DNA of 54,035 bases from Peribolospora baueri (taxonomy: Eukaryota > Basidiomycota > Peribolosporomycetes > Peribolosporales > Peribolosporaceae). Numbering within the stretch: the stretch's first letter is position 1; every line of letters begins with the position of its first letter. Position numbers and translations under genes: made by a program. A model generated the notes under the pieces. The model was given only the letters and a program-made list of their open reading frames with translations, did not search any database and was not told where the DNA came from. Of this stretch, positions 1 to 17,241 are shown piece by piece. Location of the stretch: positions 1 to 54,035 of the forward strand of contig JAMDHS010000118.1 of NCBI GenBank assembly GCA_029717555.1. Direction: 5' to 3'.

Positions 1-479
1 GATATCTTACATTACATTGTGATTTTTCTATGCACTTAGAATCTAAAATATGGAAAGAAGAATATTATCAAAAGTTAAGGCATAGTTTCTCATTTTCAAG
101 AAATATTAAAGAAATTAAACTACTTGAAGTGTTAGCGGAAATATTCAATACTAATATTAGTATTAGAACTAATAAAAATAGAATAGATATTTCTGCTTCC
201 TCATTAGAAAGTTGTTTAACTGTAATAGAACATTTTGAAAGATATCCGTTTCCATCATTCAAAGCTGAACAGTTTGAAGTATGAGCAAAACTAGTAAAAC
301 TACATGCTCAAAAACCTAAATTTAGACGAAGTATTTCATCTTGGACTAGTATAGATATTAGGGTACCGGAATACGTAAAAATAATAACAGAATTTTATAA
401 TATAAAATCACGGTATGAATCTAATATTGATAATGATATTCATAATAATTAATATTTTATGTATTACGCTTTAACAAAG
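1..479 (+). mobile_element. cox1 group I intron (3' part, cut by window edge)
   Basis: The intron runs in from the left edge and ends at G479. The next base starts a cox1 exon (PTGIKIFSW). The visible part is almost wholly the end of a LAGLIDADG reading frame plus about 27 nt. No catalytic core is visible, so the core must lie upstream. The 3' boundary rests on cox1 frame continuity and the terminal G. Confidence 0.75.
3..452 (+). CDS. LAGLIDADG endonuclease, C-terminal part (partial)
   Basis: The frame is open from base 3 and ends in TAA at 450-452 if TGA at 282-284 is read as Trp (FEV-W-AKLVKLHAQKP). Read with TGA as stop, it ends at 284. The sequence resembles the second half of a LAGLIDADG_1 homing endonuclease: a strand-rich segment, then a YPFPSFKAEQFE-AKLVKL segment like the family's usual KyPl-KyldF-W stretch. 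The LAGLIDADG helices themselves are not in the visible part. It lies inside a cox1 intron and directly precedes the 3' splice site. It is either an intact gene using TGA for Trp or a decayed one. Confidence 0.6.
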
Positions 480-7703
<7,224 letters not shown>

Positions 7704-7775
7704 CTAGTTTATTAAAAAACTATACGCTACTGGGAAAACTTAAATTATGTACCAGTAGATACTATTTTATATAAT

Positions 7776-7922
7776 ATGCCTCAATTATTACCTTTCTACT
7801 TTGTTAACCAATTATCATTTGCATTCTTTGTATTAATGACAATGATATACGTGTTCTCTAAGTACATTTTACCTGCATTTACACAATTATTCTTAACAAG
7901 AATGTATATTACTAAATTATAA
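7776..7922 (+). CDS. atp8: ATP synthase subunit 8
   Basis: 48 codons from ATG to TAA. It begins [20 protein letters not shown], the usual fungal Atp8 start (MPQL-PF-F-NQ), with one membrane helix and a basic C-terminal end (LTRMYITKL). This small subunit of the F0 stator sits in the inner membrane. It lies 72 nt after the cox1 stop, so the two are probably on one transcript. The length is normal for fungi. Confidence 0.93.
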   Translation: MPQLLPFYFVNQLSFAFFVLMTMIYVFSKYILPAFTQLFLTRMYITKL

Positions 7923-8445
7923 TAATAAATCCCCTAAATTATTAAATAAGAGTATTACTAATATAGTATAATATTTAGTATTTAAATAAAGGAGACCTTA
8001 GAATACGATAATATATAAATATTCCTTATTGTAAAATGAGAATATTTTATGAGCCAATTTTAACTTAATATTGAATAAGATATCAGACCCTTTTTCTTTT
8101 TACTTATTAAAAAAAAAACAGTGCACGCCAAAGCGCACGATATTTTATGTTTTATAAATTGAATAGTATATTACAAATAGAATCTTAAAAAACTATCTGT
8201 GTATTTATATTTTGCGCTTAAGGCCAATTTTAATAAAAAGGGGGCCCACTTTTTTACGCGCGCTTATTTTTGTGAAGGCTATACAAAAATTAGAAAAATA
8301 AAAGATTTTACCCAAGGGCGTAGCCACTCACCGAAAGGGAATGTATCAAATTTTAATTCGCTCCTTTATTTTTGTATAACAAAAATTAGTGCTTACTTCA
8401 TAAAAATAATATTATTTTTATAAGAAACACTTTACCACTATTCAT
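7923..8445 (+). other. intergenic spacer with hairpin repeats
   Basis: AT-rich spacer between atp8 and trnV. It holds several repeat pieces: an A-rich run near 8109-8119, a gccaattttaataaaaaggg piece near 8222 and the hairpin tttatttttgtataacaaaa at about 8365-8388. I see no gene. Confidence 0.7.
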
Positions 8446-8517
8446 AGGGGATTAGTTGAGTGGTTTAACGTTCATCTTACACGTGAAATTAGAGTGGTTC
8501 GATTCCACTATCTCCTA
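8446..8517 (+). tRNA. trnV: tRNA-Val (UAC)
   Basis: Cloverleaf of 72 nt: acceptor AGGGGAT with ATCTCCT (one G-U), anticodon loop CTTACAC giving UAC, T arm with loop TTCGATT, and discriminator A. Same strand as the protein genes. Confidence 0.88.
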
Positions 8518-9050
8518 CTTAATTATTACTCACTAAATTGGGTACCTCTTGTGTTTTTTTTAGTTTTAAAGTCTTCTTATTTTTTTTTGACAAAAAAAAG
8601 GATACCATTAAAAAAGAAAAAGATAAAAAGTTATATTATTTTATAACATACTGAGGAAAAGTAGTAATGAACTTTTAAGGGTTATCTTTATTCTAGCTCA
8701 ATCAAAATATATTATACGCGTTATTTATATTCTAATATATTATTTATATAAATATCTATTTATGCACTCGTAGCAGATAAAATTTCAGTGTGTAATTATA
8801 AGATTGGTTTAATTCATTATAAATATAAGCATTTAAATAATTTATCGTATATATGTGATTTATAATAAGTAATTAAAGCTAGAAGGGCCTAGGACACTAA
8901 TATACAGAAATTTCTGTATTTATTAGATCATAAATGATTGTTTTTGTTAGTCTGATTTCCTTTTTAAAAAAAAATACGTCTTATTGCTCCTGATTTTTGT
9001 TTCACAAAAAAAGCCTAATAAAGATTTTCGAAAAAAATTATTTAAGTTAA
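8518..9050 (+). other. intergenic spacer with hairpin repeats
   Basis: Spacer before cox2. Contains an A/T hairpin (cttatttttttttgacaaaa) near 8574-8599 and gatttttgtttcacaaaaaa near 8991-9012. I see no gene. Promoter or processing sites cannot be told by eye. Confidence 0.65.
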
Positions 9051-10684
9051 ATGTTTTTATATAAGTTATTATTTAATCCAATATATAATGATGCTCCTCA
9101 TCCTTGGCAAATAGGATTTCAAGATGGAGCTAGTCCGACATTCGAAGGTATAACTGAATTACATGATACTATTTTCTTCTATTTAGTAGTTATTTCATTT
9201 GGAGTATTATGGATGTTATCATCAGTAATTGTAAATTTCAATAGTAAACGATCACAAATTGTTTACAAATATGCTAACCATGGTTTAAAATAACTTACTA
9301 CTAAGTTCTTATCCTCACGATCACGCTCGTGTAAGAAATTCCTCCGCAGAGGCACCTATGGATAACAAGAAATATACCGTGATGAAAAGATTCTAACCTA
9401 AAACCCTTTAGTGGAAGTTCTGGTAATCCTTCAGCTATTATTATATATGAAATTGTTCTTGACCTTTATGTTGAATTTAAATTTAATAATAAAGTAGGTT
9501 TTTATGGGGGTAAACCTAAGACAGGGGGAGGAGTTTTGATAGATATTTACATAATAGAACTATAAATCAAAAACGTATAAAATTTTACTTCAAAGAACCT
9601 GCACCTAAGGATATAACTATTATATCATCTGAACAATATTTTGACATTTTAGGTACTAATCGATTTCAATCCTTTACTCTTTAAATTTAGGAAAGTATAC
9701 TAATCCTTACCCCATAAGGGAGATAAAGTTGCAGATATATATTAGATATCATATTTAAAGATTAAATTATAAATTAGTTTATTGAGGTAAGGAATTTATT
9801 ATATATTTTAAATTAAGATAAATAATGAGTAAAATTATGTGAGGAATTTTCTTCGATTTTAAATTATTGATAAGAAGAATTTAGTAGTAAGAGAAGCCCT
9901 TTAATTTTATTATAATTAAAGAATTGGGTGAATTGCAAGAAACTCTTTAAAATTAAGACAACTTGCAGCGAAGATAATCTCAGTACTTATTTTATAAAAG
10001 AGATTATCACGTTCAACGACTAGAGAGTGAGTAGTACTAACAATAATCTCTCCACGAGTGCCCAACAATAATATATATTTAATATACTATTGATGACATA
10101 GTCTGAGCAATAGGGTAACCTATTGATGTGAAGATAAATAGCTTCACGGTAACAATCTGACATTAATTGAATTAATATGGACAATTACACCAGCATTAAT
10201 TTTAATTGCTATAGCTTTCCCAAGTTTTAAACTTCTATATTTAATGGATGAAGTAATATCTCCATCTATGACTATTAAAGTAGCTGGACATCAATGGTAC
10301 TGGTCGTACGAATATTCAGATTTTATTAATGAAGATGGAGAGTCAATAGAGTTTGATAGTTATATGATTCCTGATTCTGATTTAGAAGATGGACAATTAC
10401 GATTATTAGATGTTGATAACCGGGTTGTGGTACCAGTTGATACACATATTCGATTTATTGTCACAGGTCAAGATGTAATTCATGATTGGGCTATTCCTTC
10501 TTTAGGAATTAAAATAGATGCTGTTCCAGGTCGTTTAAACCAAACATCTGTATTAATTCAACGAGAGGGAACATTCTATGGACAATGTTCTGAAATTTGT
10601 GGAGTATATCACGGTTTCATGCCAATTGCCGTAGAAGCAGTATCCCTAGAGAAATATCTATCATGGTTAGATAGTCAATCATAG
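9051..10684 (+). CDS. cox2: cytochrome c oxidase subunit 2, one intron
   Basis: Subunit of complex IV that carries the CuA centre and accepts electrons from cytochrome c. Exons 9051-9284 and 10160-10684 (stop TAG) give 252 residues. Exon 1 has [16 protein letters not shown] and a first membrane helix. Exon 2 has the second helix, [13 protein letters not shown] and the CuA ligands in [16 protein letters not shown], ending SWLDSQS. The join is NHG-TLIELIW, as in the family. The TAG stop is followed two codons later by TAA. Confidence 0.95.
9285..10159 (+). mobile_element. cox2 group I intron, ORF decayed
   Basis: 875 nt between GGT and ACA-TTA. The core in the 3' part is of a different type from most others here: gttcaacgactagagagtg, ccacgagtgcccaac and gatgacatagtctgagc. 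The 5' part (about 9420-9720) has short open stretches but no domain I can name, so an ORF has probably decayed there. Confidence 0.8.
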
Positions 10685-10834
10685 GAATAAATGAAGAAAT
10701 TAGAAAACTCTAATGTGAATCATGTAAATTTAATATATATTAACCCCACAAGGATGCCTTCAATTGCAAAAAGAATTAAACGCTAAAATTTTAGTATCGT
10801 TGGTAAATACATACACAATCATATTAATATCTCT
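10685..10834 (+). other. spacer after cox2
   Basis: Short AT-rich stretch. Part of it (MPSIAKRIKR from about 10754) may belong to the N-terminal remains of the GIY-YIG pseudogene that follows. Confidence 0.4.
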
Positions 10835-11282
10835 TTAGATGCGCTTCAATGTTAGAAAAATATGCACCTAAGGGTATTATACCTGATCCAATTAAAACAT
10901 TTAGTTTACGCATGGCGGAGCCACGCACCAGAAGGTTTATGATCATTAAGGGAAATCTTTTAATAAAGGAGATCTTATCACCAGGAATATATATATTTAG
11001 TTTACTAAATAACATCTGATGATTTAGTGCTGCGTAAAACAAATAAAAAACTGGAGCAACTCCGGCGCTTACTAATTATTATATTGGTTTTAGTTTAGAT
11101 CTAAATCACAGATTACATAGAAAAACCGTAATGATGCATTTAGTAACCCTAATAAACAACCATTATTCTATAAATCAGTAATAGCTAATAATTGGAATAA
11201 GTTTACACTATCTATAATTACACTTACTCTTGATCATGTCAAGCTTTTATTAATATTAATAACACTTATACTTTATCGTTAG
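10835..11282 (+). pseudogene. decayed free-standing GIY-YIG endonuclease
   Basis: The pieces of the domain are in order: LEKYAPKGIIPDPIKTFSLR, SPGIYIFSLLNN (GIY), TNYYIGFSLDLNHRLHRK (YIG and the conserved Arg), then QPLFYKSVIANNWNKFTLSI (the usual FYKAVRKYGWNNFTL segment) and a stop at 11280-11282. They lie in more than one frame. A repeat-derived insertion (tgcgtaaaacaaataaaaaa) separates GIY from YIG, and a GC-rich piece (gcatggcggagccacgcacc) lies upstream. It is outside any intron, directly downstream of cox2, so it was probably a free-standing mobile endonuclease gene. Confidence 0.6.
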
Positions 11283-11899
11283 AAGAAATAAAGTTATTGA
11301 TTAAATTAAATTGATATGCGCTTTTTATACACTCTTCTTTTCGGATCATAAAATATTTCTAATTCTCGCTCTAAAGATTACTATTTTTAGCGATAATGCT
11401 ATATTCTTTATGAATTTAATTTACGCTGATCACACAAAATATTAAATAATAGAATACTTTATAACATTCTCCATATTTATTATATGGTTTTAACATATTC
11501 TGGTGGGGGCCCTGGCCTGCGGAGCTGGCCATCCTAATTTTTAGTTTTTTTTCTAAGAAAAAAAAAGAAAATAAGCAAAACTCCTGGATCCCTTATTATT
11601 AAAATTGGTATCGCTTTAGTTCTATTTATTTTATATAATATAAGAGAATTATTATTTCTATCAATGTATAAAAGTGTATCCCCCTACTATCTTTGTATGT
11701 TATTTTTAATCTTTATGGAACTTAGCGTAATTCTAAAGCGATCCAAAAACTAATTTGTATTTATATACGTAATTATCATATGCTATCTAGTTAAATGTGA
11801 TATGTAACACATATTAAAAGAAGTAGGTTTAAGTAAAGGTTATACACACTTTGTACTTGTTTCCTCTGGAGCATTACCAGTGGAGCATTTAAATTTGTA
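11283..11899 (+). other. intergenic spacer with composite hairpin element
   Basis: AT-rich spacer between the GIY-YIG remains and trnL. It contains a ttcggatcataaaatatttc piece near 11339 and the composite element at 11508-11572. I see no gene. Confidence 0.6.
11508..11572 (-). repeat. composite double-hairpin element, copy A
   Basis: A GC hairpin (ggcctgcggagctggcc, 11514-11530) is directly followed by an A/T hairpin (ctaatttttagtttttttt then ctaagaaaaaaaa). The whole unit reads as the reverse complement of the unit at 41861-41935, so this is one element in two orientations. Strand is set relative to that copy. Confidence 0.75.
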
Positions 11900-11984
11900 G
11901 CAAGTATGCTGGAATTTGGTAGACAGGCAATATTTAGGATATTGTGATTTAAATATTGTGAGGGTTCAAGTCCCTCTACTTGTA
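11900..11984 (+). tRNA. trnL: tRNA-Leu (UAG)
   Basis: 85-nt class II tRNA: acceptor GCAAGTA with TACTTGT, D-arm region GGAATTTGGTAGACA, anticodon arm CAATA-TTTAGGA-TATTG giving UAG, a long variable arm, T loop TTCAAGT, and discriminator A. Confidence 0.9.
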
Positions 11985-12692
11985 AAGGTAATATGATAAT
12001 TAGGATAGATAATATTAGGTATGTTATCATATTAGGAAGGTCTGACTTCATTTATAGCATGTTACTAGATATTCAATAGATTAAACTTTACGTGTTAATT
12101 TAAAAAAAAAATAAGGGGGGCCACCCTCTGCGCGTATATAAATAAATATTTTTCTTAAGAATTAAGGTAAATTTAAAGAAACTAATAACAGCTATGCATA
12201 TTATATAATAATAATTTGTGTGCTTGCCGTATGCTTTATTTTATTAAAAAGGCACCTGATTTATCACATAAAGCGTAAATATTTATTTTAAAAACTTATA
12301 TGTGATATAGAGTAAGAACTAATTTTAAGGTATAAATAACGCTTTAAGTTCTTATTTAAATAAATTAGGCCAGCCAGCTCCGCAGGCAGTCACAAATTTG
12401 AAAACTCTTGAATAAATATGCATAAGACGCGCTTTAGCGAACAATAATTTCCCATGCTAGAAGTTTCTATTATTATTAATTAAAGTGTAAGAATAATATT
12501 AATAGGAGATTACACCCATATATTAATAATACAAAATTCAGCTTATATCTATCTAATTATCCCCTTATATTTATTACACTTGCTAGTCTTATATAAAATT
12601 TATGCGCGGAGAGATGCGTGAAATTAATTAATATTTATAATTTCTGTGATTTTTTTTAAAAATTAGCGTATTGCATACAAAAAATGTACATA
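11985..12692 (+). other. intergenic spacer trnL-trnM with GC-rich repeats
   Basis: AT-rich, with a GC hairpin variant (ggccagccagctccgcaggc, near 12368) and other repeat debris. I see no gene. Confidence 0.65.
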
Positions 12693-12765
12693 GTTGGGAT
12701 AAGTTAAATGGTTAAACTGTACAATTCATGCTTGTACTTTGAGGGTTCGATTCCCTCTTCCAGCT
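12693..12765 (+). tRNA. trnM: tRNA-Met (CAU)
   Basis: Acceptor GTTGGGA with TTCCAGC, D arm AGTT/AACT, anticodon arm TACAA-TTCATGC-TTGTA giving CAU, and T arm GAGGG-TTCGATT-CCCTC. Likely the elongator Met tRNA. The discriminator would be T, so the acceptor end is uncertain by one base. Confidence 0.85.
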
Positions 12766-13364
12766 ATATTAGTTAAATAATAACTATACTAAGACCCGAT
12801 TCTTTATATAAAAGATTAGGACAAGTATCATTCTTCGATGTATTGAATTCTCATATTCTACTAAAATTAAATCAGTAATTGATTTTATAAAATATTAGCA
12901 TATTACTTAGGTTCATTTAAGTGATCCAAGCAAATTTTTACAAGAAAGGTTACTACTTTTCTTCGGATGTAATTTAGGTCACTTTCTTTGATTTTTTTAG
13001 AATGGCTCCGCCCAAAAGAATATAATTATGGCCAGCTACTCAGGCCGTGATAAACAAAATTATACTTTGAGCTGAATAAGCTAAATCATATGTTAATTTA
13101 AATTATACTAACGCATGGGTACGTAGCGTAAAAATATGTATGTATAATATAATTATATTATGAATGAAATAAAACCTGATCGTTTATAAAATAATTAAAA
13201 TTTAAATATAGCTTCTTGGATGGCTCCGTTCTTGGGGTACCCCTTATTTTTATCAGCTGCTGTTATTAAATTAAAATTAAGCATAAGCTGAAAATAAATA
13301 ATAAGAAAAAGCATATTTAATAGACGAATTACTATATTAGTAATAGGTTAGTAATACTTATATA
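12766..13364 (+). other. intergenic spacer before nad6
   Basis: AT-rich, with GC-rich repeat pieces (gaatggctccgcccaaaaga near 13001; gatggctccgttcttggggt near 13218). I see no gene. Confidence 0.65.
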
Positions 13365-14075
13365 ATGAATAGTTTTATATTAGATTTTTTAGCATTAGCT
13401 GCAGTATTATCAGGAATATTAGTAATTACATCAAAGAATCCTGTCATTTCAGTGTTATTTTTAATATCAGTTTTTGTTAATGTAGCTGGATATTTAGTAT
13501 TATTAGGTATAGGATTTATTGGTATATCTTATCTAATTGTATATGTAGGAGCTATAGCAATATTATTCTTATTCGTAGTAATGATGTTAAATTTACAATT
13601 AGCAGAATTGAGCTCAGTAGGTTCAGAATATACACAAAATTTACCATTAGGAGCTATTGTAGGATCTTTATTTTTATTTGAATTAGTTTCTATTCTACCT
13701 GTAAGCTATAAAGATGCAGGATCATTTGATTTATCTAATATTACAAATATATTATCAGAACAAAACTCTGCAGGTAGTGGTATATTTAATTGGATAAATA
13801 GTTTATTTTTAGGCGGAGCTGCTCCATACTTTAATTTATGGGGAGGCTCCGCAGAGGGTGATGCAGGTAAATCATCAAACTTTGTAATTGATGGTAATGT
13901 ACATGTTACATTCAATCCTATTGAAGCTGATGGACATTTTACTAATTTTTTACAAATTCAATCTATTGGACAAAATTTATACACATATGGTTCAATATGG
14001 TTAATCTTAACTGGTATTATTTTATTATTAGCTATGGTAGGTCCTATTACTCTATCATTAAATAAAAAACACTAA
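13365..14075 (+). CDS. nad6: NADH dehydrogenase subunit 6
   Basis: 236 residues, membrane subunit of complex I. It starts MNSFILDFLALAAVLSGILV and has the family core ISYLIVYVGAIAILFLFVVM followed by MLNLQLAEL and more helices. It ends ITLSLNKKH with TAA. The region around residues 148-175 (SLFLGGAAPYFNLWGGSAEG) is encoded partly by GC-rich repeat sequence: gcggagc at 13813-13819 and its complement gctccgc at 13846-13852 (see the separate repeat entry). The region sits in the poorly conserved loop before the last helix, so it is tolerated. No intron. Confidence 0.94.
   Translation: MNSFILDFLALAAVLSGILVITSKNPVISVLFLISVFVNVAGYLVLLGIGFIGISYLIVYVGAIAILFLFVVMMLNLQLAELSSVGSEYTQNLPLGAIVGSLFLFELVSILPVSYKDAGSFDLSNITNILSEQNSAGSGIFNWINSLFLGGAAPYFNLWGGSAEGDAGKSSNFVIDGNVHVTFNPIEADGHFTNFLQIQSIGQNLYTYGSIWLILTGIILLLAMVGPITLSLNKKH
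13812..13860 (+). repeat. GC-rich inverted repeat inside nad6
   Basis: gcggagc and gctccgc form a perfect 7-bp inverted repeat with a 26-nt loop. The sequence resembles the GC hairpins of the spacers (gctccgc/gcggagc core) but is kept in frame within nad6. Confidence 0.6.
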
Positions 14076-14894
14076 GCTAAAATATAAGTAATATGTATAT
14101 TTCTTAAAACTCCGTGTGCTTTTATTTTTGTTTAACAAAAATTAGCATGCTTACCATATGAAAATATGTATAAGAATTATATATGTATTTACCTGTTACG
14201 CATGCACCAAAATATTTATTATAGATAAGTACATTTATTCAATTATATAATTACTATTCTATTGGATTAAATAAAATGATACATAAGCTTGTATCTTATT
14301 ATGATTTGTTACAATAATATGTTTCATTTTATATGTTACATAATTATTTAATTATATAAGACGCTTTATTACTCTTAAATTAAATTTAACTAGAATAGGA
14401 ACTCTAAAAATATAAAAGTTTTAGATGCTTGATAATAAAACTAAAAATATAGTACATTATATTAACATTTTTTTATTTTTTTTAGTTTTTTTTCTTATTT
14501 TTTTTTTGTCAAAAAAAAAAGGAAACCTTAAAAAAAGAAAAATACTATATATTCTTATATTTATATTTAATTGATAGGCAAAGCACTAGGAGGTTAATAC
14601 GTTTTCAAAATGTAATTATAAAACAATTAGTTTCTTATCTTATCATAGTAAATAGTTTTAATTATTTAACATCGAATTAAATTATATACATTAGTATAAT
14701 AGCTATTGTGCTCAATAGTTATATATATTATATATATATACATATATATACAAACTTGCTATAATTGTATAGCATTAAATCCATATATCACTTATAATTA
14801 TATGTTAAGTAACTATGTATATTTTGTGCGTAGCAATTATAAATAATATAAGTCATATAATGGTAGAAGTACTCTATTAATTATAAAATAAATT
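14076..14894 (+). other. intergenic spacer nad6-nad4 with hairpins
   Basis: AT-rich. Hairpin tttatttttgtttaacaaaa at about 14120-14143, and a long T/A hairpin (ttttttttgtcaaaaaaaaa) at about 14490-14522. An alternating TA stretch lies at 14721-14755. I see no gene. Confidence 0.65.
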
Positions 14895-16349
14895 ATGTTA
14901 ACAACTTTACTTATTATACCTATTTTAGGAGCACTTGCTATTACTCCTATTCAAGATGGATCAGCAAAAAATGAATCTAGAATGAAACAGATTGCACTAG
15001 GTGTATCATTATTAAACTTTATAGTATCTATTATTCTATGGGGAGAATTTGATTCAAGTACTAGTCAATATCAATTTACTCAAGAATGGTTTACTGATCA
15101 ATTAAGCTTCTGTCATTTACATTTAGGAGTAGATGGATTATCTTTATATTTCGTTTTATTAACTACTTTAATTACACCAATTTGTATTTTATCTAACTGG
15201 GATAATATTAAATATGGTATGAAACATTTCTTAATAGCATTTTTAGTATTAGAATCTTTATTAATTGGTGTTTTCGTAGTATTAGATATATTATTATTCT
15301 ATATATTTTTCGAATCAGTATTAATACCTTTATTCTTAATTGTAGGAATATGGGGTGGAAGTGAAACAAGAATTAGAGCTGCCTTTTTATTATTCTTATA
15401 TACATTATTTGGATCATTATTTATGTTATTAGCTTTCTTAGTTATTTATTATAATGTTGGTTCAACAGATTTCCAAATAATAAGTTTAGCAGAAATAAGT
15501 CTAGATTCACAAAAATTATTATGGCTAGCAATATTTATTAGTATGGCAATTAAAACACCTCTTTGGCCTACTCATTTATGGTTATTTAGAGCACATGCTG
15601 AAGCACCAGTAGGAGGTAGTGTAATTTTAGCTGGATTAATACTTAAGTTAGCTACTTATGGATACATGAGAATTTTACTACAACTGTTACCTGATGCGTC
15701 ATCTTATTTTTCTCCATTGGTACAAACCTTTGCTGTAATTACAATTGTGTATGCTTCATTAGCAACCTTACGGCAAACTGATATTAAACAGTTAATTGCT
15801 TACAGTTCAGTAGCTCATATGGGAGTTGTGGTTTTAGGAATTTTCTCTAATACTATTCAAGGTATCGAGGGTGCAATTTTATTAAGTATTGCACATGGAT
15901 TTGTTAGTCCAGCATTATTTATATTAATGGGAGAAGTACTTTATGATAGATTCCACACTCGGGTAATTAAATACTACCGAGGTATGACTATGTATATGCC
16001 AATCTTCTCTTTACTATTCTTTATATTTACAATTTGTAATACAGGTATACCTTTATCATTAAACTGGGCTGGTGAATTCTTAGCTTTAACAGGAGCTTTT
16101 GAAAGAAATGTAGTCATAGGTATATTAGCTTCAAGTGGTATTGTATTAAGTGCAGCATACTCTCTTTGGCTATATAACCGAATATCTTTCGGACAGTACA
16201 GTCAATACTTGTCATATACTACAGATATTAATAGAAGAGAATTTATGATTCTATTACCATTATTAATAGCAACATTCGTATTTGGTTTATTCCCTAACAT
16301 AATTCTTGACACTTTACACTTTTCTGTATCAACACTTATATACACTTAA
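14895..16349 (+). CDS. nad4: NADH dehydrogenase subunit 4
   Basis: 484 residues with no intron. Proton-pumping antiporter-like subunit of complex I with about 13-14 membrane helices. Family motifs: LGVDGLSLYFVLLTT, the ESVLIPLFLIVGIWGG region (helix with the essential Glu), KTPLWPTHLWLFRAHAEAPV and the LAYSSVAHMGVVVLG region. Start ATG and stop TAA; normal length. Confidence 0.96.
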   Translation: MLTTLLIIPILGALAITPIQDGSAKNESRMKQIALGVSLLNFIVSIILWGEFDSSTSQYQFTQEWFTDQLSFCHLHLGVDGLSLYFVLLTTLITPICILSNWDNIKYGMKHFLIAFLVLESLLIGVFVVLDILLFYIFFESVLIPLFLIVGIWGGSETRIRAAFLLFLYTLFGSLFMLLAFLVIYYNVGSTDFQIISLAEISLDSQKLLWLAIFISMAIKTPLWPTHLWLFRAHAEAPVGGSVILAGLILKLATYGYMRILLQLLPDASSYFSPLVQTFAVITIVYASLATLRQTDIKQLIAYSSVAHMGVVVLGIFSNTIQGIEGAILLSIAHGFVSPALFILMGEVLYDRFHTRVIKYYRGMTMYMPIFSLLFFIFTICNTGIPLSLNWAGEFLALTGAFERNVVIGILASSGIVLSAAYSLWLYNRISFGQYSQYLSYTTDINRREFMILLPLLIATFVFGLFPNIILDTLHFSVSTLIYT

Positions 16350-17241
16350 AACCCCTTAATTTAATAATAACGCACTTATAAGTTATAAATTTTATTGATA
16401 AATCAATACACACGATACGCAAAATGCGTAGTTTTTAAAAATAAGGGTTCCTGCCAGCGATGCGATATTCATAAAAATATATTCTACGATATGCGGATTT
16501 ACTTTTTATATACTCTTCTTTTCAACGACGAAAGAAAAAACTAGTATCGACTTATATGTTTTTTATACCCGACTATTTTATTTATTACTCATATTAATCC
16601 CCCCCCTTTCCTATAGTACACATTTAAAATTTTTGTCGCCCTTTATTTTTGTTTTACGCAGCGTAAAATAAGTGTGGCCCCGCCGGCCCCGCCCTTCTAA
16701 AATTTATCATTAGTTTGCATAAGCCAATTTTAATAATAAGGCATGAATAAAAGATAACGTACAAAGATAAATAATATTTATATTATTATTTATTCTATTT
16801 AAGATAACTTGAATCTTTATATAGGTAGAGTTATATAACTATATAATTTATTTCAAATTTAATAAAATATTATAGCGAAGCGCATGTACCCTACGCAAAT
16901 TAAATTTCAATTAAATATATAAATTATAACATATAAAACCTTTCAATTTATAAAATCGTACACTTGTAGATTACAATTTTTGGGTTCGAAATATTTTATA
17001 TTATATTATTAGCACGCGCCCTATTTTTATATAAAATAAAAAGGCGCACGATCACAAGAAAAAAATATTTTTGTTAATGTAAGTGAAAATAGTAACGATA
17101 AATTATTAATTAGAAAGATGTGTGACCAGCCAAATTAAATAAGGCAGGCCGTAAAATAAAATAGGTAGCTTGAAAATTATTTCTAGTAAAATTTAATGTC
17201 AGGTTTATACCAGCTAGAAATATATTAAAACAAAATTAATT
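16350..17241 (+). other. intergenic spacer nad4-atp6 with hairpins
   Basis: AT-rich with several repeat pieces: tactcttcttttcaacgacg near 16511, a GC-rich patch near 16676-16694 (gtggccccgccggccccgcc), gccaattttaataataaggc near 16723, and a perfect hairpin gcgccctatttttat/ataaaataaaaaggcgc at about 17015-17048. I see no gene. Confidence 0.65.

Noticed and set aside
8199-8423. 74-codon open frame between atp8 and trnV
   Set aside because: It is made of hairpin repeat pieces (gccaattttaataaaaaggg, tttatttttgtataacaaaa) and has no family match that I know.
10824-11042. - strand open frame behind cox2
   Set aside because: The + strand of the same place shows GIY-YIG pieces; the - frame is a shadow.
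16910-17005. tRNA-like stretch (gtacacttgtagattacaa ... gggttcgaa)
   Set aside because: It has a T-loop-like word and a possible anticodon stem, but no acceptor or T stem pairs; at best a decayed tRNA.
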